A stretch of 9,200 nucleotides of DNA, taken from the NCBI GenBank assembly GCA_030046135.1, contig JASIEC010000061.1:1-9200 (forward strand), in the 5' to 3' direction. The position numbers were made by a program, and so were the translations under genes. The DNA comes from Thermoplasmata archaeon. Lineage in GTDB: Archaea > Thermoplasmatota > Thermoplasmata > Lutacidiplasmatales > UBA184. The stretch's first letter is position 1. Every line of letters begins with the position of its first letter. Shown here piece after piece: positions 6,935 through 9,200 of the stretch. Below the pieces are notes generated by a model. The model saw only the letters and a list, made by a program, of their open reading frames with translations, made no database searches and had not been told where the DNA came from.

Positions 6935-6940
6935 GGGAGG
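6935..6940 (+). promoter_or_regulatory. Shine-Dalgarno-like site for carS
   Basis: GGGAGG lies in the 12-bp gap between the M20 gene and carS, with a short 3-nt spacer to the GTG at 6944. It supports that start, though the spacing is tighter than ideal. Confidence 0.5.
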
Positions 6941-6943
6941 CGC

Positions 6944-7522
6944 GTGCTCGCTCCGCTCCTCGCGTCGGCCGCGGCGGTCCTCTGGGTCCTGCTCCCCGCC
7001 TACCTTGCGAGCGCGTTCGCGACGTTCTCGCGGGGCCGCGGGCCGGCGATGGACTTCGGCCGGGTCTGGTCGCGCGACGGCCGTCGCGTGCTCGGGGCCT
7101 CGAAGAGCTGGTCGGGCTTCCTCCTCGGGGGCACCCTCGCCGTTCCGTTCGGCCTGCTCGAGGCGGGCCTCATTCTCGCCGCCCCCCCCTCGCTTCGCAT
7201 CGTGCCCGAGCTGGCCGCGAGCGTCCCCGCGGCGATCCCGGTCGTCGCGCTGATCTCGTTCGGCGCGATGGCCGGCGACGCGGTCGGCTCGTTCGTGAAG
7301 CGGCGGCTCGACCTCCCGAGCGGTTCGCGGGCCCTGCTGCTCGACCAGCTGCCGTTCGTCCTCCTCCCGATCGGCGTCGGCCTCGCGGTCGACCCGGGTC
7401 TCTTCGCGACCGTCTTCGTGCGCTGGGAGGGCGTCTTATGGCTCCTCGTCTTCACGCTCGGGCTGCACACGGCCTTCAACTGGGTCGGCTACTGGGCGGG
7501 GCTGAAGAAGGTCCCATGGTGA
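6944..7522 (+). CDS. carS: CDP-archaeol synthase (CarS; DUF46 family)
   Basis: Integral membrane enzyme of 192 aa that transfers CMP from CTP to unsaturated archaetidic acid (DGGGP), giving the CDP-archaeol used for polar head-group attachment. CarS family motifs are visible: LLPAYLASAFA near the N-terminus (16-26), P34-x2-D37, GRRVLGASKSWSGF (46-59), the acidic/basic loop GDAVGSFVKRRLDLPSG (111-127) and DQLPF (134-138). Several hydrophobic helices separate these loops. The canonical KT in the GRRxLGxxKT motif is KS here, a mild change. The GTG start is preceded by GGGAGG. The gene overlaps pyrE by 7 bp. It catalyses the step immediately after DGGGP synthase, so the operon contains the whole route from G1P plus GGPP to CDP-archaeol. 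The bacterial CdsA family is related but does not share this compact size. Confidence 0.9.
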   Translation: MLAPLLASAAAVLWVLLPAYLASAFATFSRGRGPAMDFGRVWSRDGRRVLGASKSWSGFLLGGTLAVPFGLLEAGLILAAPPSLRIVPELAASVPAAIPVVALISFGAMAGDAVGSFVKRRLDLPSGSRALLLDQLPFVLLPIGVGLAVDPGLFATVFVRWEGVLWLLVFTLGLHTAFNWVGYWAGLKKVPW

Positions 7523-8073
7523 CGAGCGGGAAGAACCCCTCCGGTCCCCCGCGCGCCGACGTCGTCCGGCTGCTCCTTGAGGCCGAGGCGGTACGATTCG
7601 GCGACTTCGAACTCGCCTCGGGCCGTCGGAGCGACGTCTACGTCGACGTGAAGCGAGCCTGGACCGACCCGGGCCGCCTCGACGTCCTCGCCCGCGCGCT
7701 CGCGGCGCGCGTCGGGACGGAGGCGCGGCTCGCCGGCATGGAGCTCGGGGCCGTGCCTCTCCTCGTCGCGGTGGCGCTCCGGACCGGGCGGCCCTACGCG
7801 GTCCTTAGGAAGGCGGCGAAGGACCACGGGACGCGCGCCCCGTTCGAGGGGACGATCCCCCGCGGGTCGACGGTCCTCCTCATCGAGGATGTCACGACCA
7901 CCGGGGGAAGCACCGCCCGCTCGGTCGAGATCGTACGGGCCGCCGGCGGCGCGGTGGAGCGGACGCTCGTCGTCGTCGACCGCGAGGAGGGGGCGGTCGA
8001 GCATCTCGCGTCGATCGGGGTCCGTCTCGAGCCGCTGGTCACCCTGGCCGACCTGAGGGGCGCCCGCGCGTGA
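7516..8073 (+). CDS. pyrE: Orotate phosphoribosyltransferase
   Basis: Cytosolic enzyme of 185 aa converting orotate and PRPP to OMP, the fifth step of de novo pyrimidine synthesis. The sequence shows FELASGRRSDVYVD (31-44), the orotate/phosphate-binding opening of the family. It also has the mobile catalytic loop RKAAKDHGTRAPFEG with R98, K99, K102 and H104, and the PRPP-binding signature LLIEDVTTTGGS (121-132). Length is typical. The ATG at 7516 overlaps the end of carS by 7 bp; the very next codon is a GTG (7519) that would give a 4-bp GTGA overlap, so the start is uncertain by one residue. An AAGGT sequence lies 3 nt before the ATG. The frame is open far upstream, but that is only a shadow of carS and the M20 gene. 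PyrE supports the UMP/CTP supply, and CarS consumes CTP, a possible reason for the linkage. Confidence 0.93.
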   Translation: MVTSGKNPSGPPRADVVRLLLEAEAVRFGDFELASGRRSDVYVDVKRAWTDPGRLDVLARALAARVGTEARLAGMELGAVPLLVAVALRTGRPYAVLRKAAKDHGTRAPFEGTIPRGSTVLLIEDVTTTGGSTARSVEIVRAAGGAVERTLVVVDREEGAVEHLASIGVRLEPLVTLADLRGARA

Positions 8074-9137
8074 CCGGCGAGCTCGCGGGCGACGGCTCGG
8101 TCCGTTTCCCGGACCGGGACGAGGCGAACGCCGTGTATGCGAAGGGATTTTTCGGCACGCTCGAGCCCGACGGCAGCCTCCGCCTCGACCGGTACGAATC
8201 GGTCTACCTCGCCGAGATGGGACGGATCGAGGTCCGGGGCCCGGGGGGCCGAGCGGTGACGTGGTCCACGATCTTCCGACGGGCCGTCCGCGGGGACCGC
8301 GGGTTTCCGGTCCGCTACCTCGTCTACCGGGACCTTCGTCAGCGGGGCTACATCGTCCGCGAGGGGCCCCCGCCGGTCGCCTTCGCCGTGCTCCCCCGGG
8401 GCGGGATCCTCCACAAGACCCCGTCACGCTACTGGGTCGAGGCGCTCAGCGAGCGGGTCCCGTTCGACCTCGCCCGGGTCGTCGAGCTCGCCGAGCGCTC
8501 GCAGGCCGCGCGCCGCATCCTCTGGCTCGGCCTCGTCGACGAGGAGTCCGACCTCACGTACTACCGGATCCGTCGTCCGGCGCCCACCGGGGCCGTCGTC
8601 CCGCGGCCCCTCGACGCACCGACCGAGGGCTGGGTGAGCCACGACCGGGTCACCGTGCTCGACCCCGCCGCGGTCGAGGGGCTCGGCAAGGGCCTCGCGT
8701 ACGGGAGCCGCGTCGGCGCTCGCCTCGAACTGAGCCTCATCGAGGCCGCCTACCTGGGCGCGTCGGGGCAGCTCCGCCTGCGGGACACGTCGACCGGCCG
8801 CCCGGTCCCCCCGGAGCAGCTCGCCCGCCGAGCCCGGAAACTCGATCCGCGGTTCACGGAGCGCCTCGCCGCCTACCGGGACCTTCGGGAGCGCCGGCTC
8901 GTCGTGAAGACGGGGTTCAAGTACGGCGCCCACTTCCGCGCCTACCCGCGGAACCCCGAGAACGCGCACGCCCGCTACCTGGTGCATGCACTGCCCGCGG
9001 CGCACCGCTCCTCCTGGCCCGAGGTGGCGGGGAGCGTCCGGGTCGCCCAGGGGGTCCGCAAGGAGCTCCTCGTCGCGAGCATCGCGGGCGACTCGTCGCC
9101 GGTCCGCTTCCTGTCGCTCGAGAGGATCCGGCCGTAG
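8070..9137 (+). CDS. endA: tRNA-splicing (tRNA-intron) endonuclease EndA, fused-repeat type
   Basis: Endonuclease of 355 aa that removes introns from archaeal pre-tRNAs (and probably pre-rRNA) by cutting bulge-helix-bulge structures. The length equals two fused EndA repeats, the alpha2 homodimer type found in several euryarchaea. The C-terminal repeat holds the catalytic domain: VVKTGFKYGAHFRAY, then the likely triad Y292, H300 and K331 (VRKELL). The Tyr-His spacing is slightly shorter than in the well-studied enzymes. The N-terminal repeat has the matching segment VRYLVYRDLRQRGYIVREG (81-99), followed by a sequence without the Tyr/His/Lys triad (FAVLPRGG onward), as expected for the structural half. 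The GTG start overlaps the pyrE stop (GTGA), and GAGGGG lies about 9 nt upstream. It is the last gene of the run before possible convergent transcription. No functional link to lipids is evident; probably a housekeeping gene carried along in the operon. Confidence 0.93.
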   Translation: MTGELAGDGSVRFPDRDEANAVYAKGFFGTLEPDGSLRLDRYESVYLAEMGRIEVRGPGGRAVTWSTIFRRAVRGDRGFPVRYLVYRDLRQRGYIVREGPPPVAFAVLPRGGILHKTPSRYWVEALSERVPFDLARVVELAERSQAARRILWLGLVDEESDLTYYRIRRPAPTGAVVPRPLDAPTEGWVSHDRVTVLDPAAVEGLGKGLAYGSRVGARLELSLIEAAYLGASGQLRLRDTSTGRPVPPEQLARRARKLDPRFTERLAAYRDLRERRLVVKTGFKYGAHFRAYPRNPENAHARYLVHALPAAHRSSWPEVAGSVRVAQGVRKELLVASIAGDSSPVRFLSLERIRP

Positions 9138-9150
9138 GCGGCGCCGGAGG

Positions 9151-9172
9151 CCGACGCTCAGGGCGGCGTCGG
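9151..9172. repeat. Short perfect hairpin downstream of endA
   Basis: The arms CCGACGC (9151-9157) and GCGTCGG (9166-9172) are exact reverse complements with an 8-base loop, starting 14 bp after the endA stop. It could mark the end of the operon transcript or stabilise it. No T-run follows within the window, so it is not a classical terminator, and chance is possible in GC-rich DNA. Confidence 0.35.
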
Positions 9173-9200
9173 GCAGGCGGCCGTCGAGCTGAACGAGAGA
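9158..9200 (-). CDS. Possible 3' end of a convergent gene (partial, unrecognised)
   Basis: A minus-strand frame enters from the right edge and stops at TGA (9158-9160), giving only the tail LSFSSTAACPTPP. All thirteen sense codons end in G or C, as in the real genes here. Its stop falls 20 bp from the endA stop, a reasonable spacing for two convergent genes. Thirteen residues are too few to recognise a family, and other frames over this stretch are also open, so this is only a hint. Confidence 0.22.
   Translation of the reverse strand, partial: LSFSSTAACPTPP

Noticed and set aside
6484..7515. Long upstream extension of the pyrE reading frame through carS and the M20 gene
   Set aside because: The extension is an out-of-frame Arg/Gly-rich reading of two well-supported genes, and PyrE reaches its family length from 7516.
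9138..9200. In-frame readthrough of endA past its TAG (AAPEADAQGGVGQAAVELNER) as extra coding sequence
   Set aside because: It has no start codon of its own, EndA is complete at 9137, and the same bases also read openly in other frames, so it cannot be separated from chance in GC-rich DNA.

Overview
The window comes from a very GC-rich archaeal chromosome; codon third positions are almost always G or C. The archaeal assignment is firm. It carries all three late steps that build the archaeal ether-lipid core: geranylgeranylglyceryl phosphate (GGGP) synthase, digeranylgeranylglyceryl phosphate (DGGGP) synthase and CDP-archaeol synthase (CarS). It also carries an archaeal fused-repeat tRNA splicing endonuclease, a DUF2070 protein, and two TATA-like boxes about 27 bp upstream of start codons, as expected for leaderless transcripts. 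A euryarchaeal lineage, perhaps a high-GC Thermoplasmatota, is my guess and cannot be proven from this window.

Left part, minus strand (1-1747): two overlapping M16-family metallopeptidase genes. The upstream one (428-1747) has an intact HxxEH zinc site. The downstream one (1-435, running off the left edge) has lost all three HxxEH residues and looks like a non-catalytic partner.

Middle (1748-1878): a 131-bp divergent promoter region. Each side has a TATA-like element at leaderless spacing. There is a perfect 12-bp palindrome beside the M16 TATA box, and an inverted repeat with 8-bp arms between the lipid-operon TATA box and its GTG start. These are candidate operator sites.

Right part, plus strand (1879-9137): a tightly packed seven-gene run in which every junction is an overlap or a gap of at most 12 bp. 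The order is DGGGP synthase, GGGP synthase, a DUF2070/COG3356 membrane protein, an M20-family metallohydrolase with an unusually large central region, CarS, orotate phosphoribosyltransferase (pyrE), and tRNA-intron endonuclease (endA). The first two enzymes attach two geranylgeranyl chains to sn-glycerol-1-phosphate, and CarS activates the product with CTP. PyrE feeds the UMP/CTP pool that CarS draws on. DUF2070 has been predicted to be a membrane-bound relative of lipid hydrolases, so its place inside a lipid operon is suggestive. The M20 enzyme and EndA have no obvious link to lipids.

The last 63 bases hold a small perfect hairpin and possibly the tail of a convergent gene. I saw no mobile elements, CRISPR arrays, rRNA or tRNA genes. 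Apart from the M16 pair, the DUF2070 context and the promoter palindromes, this is ordinary core archaeal sequence.
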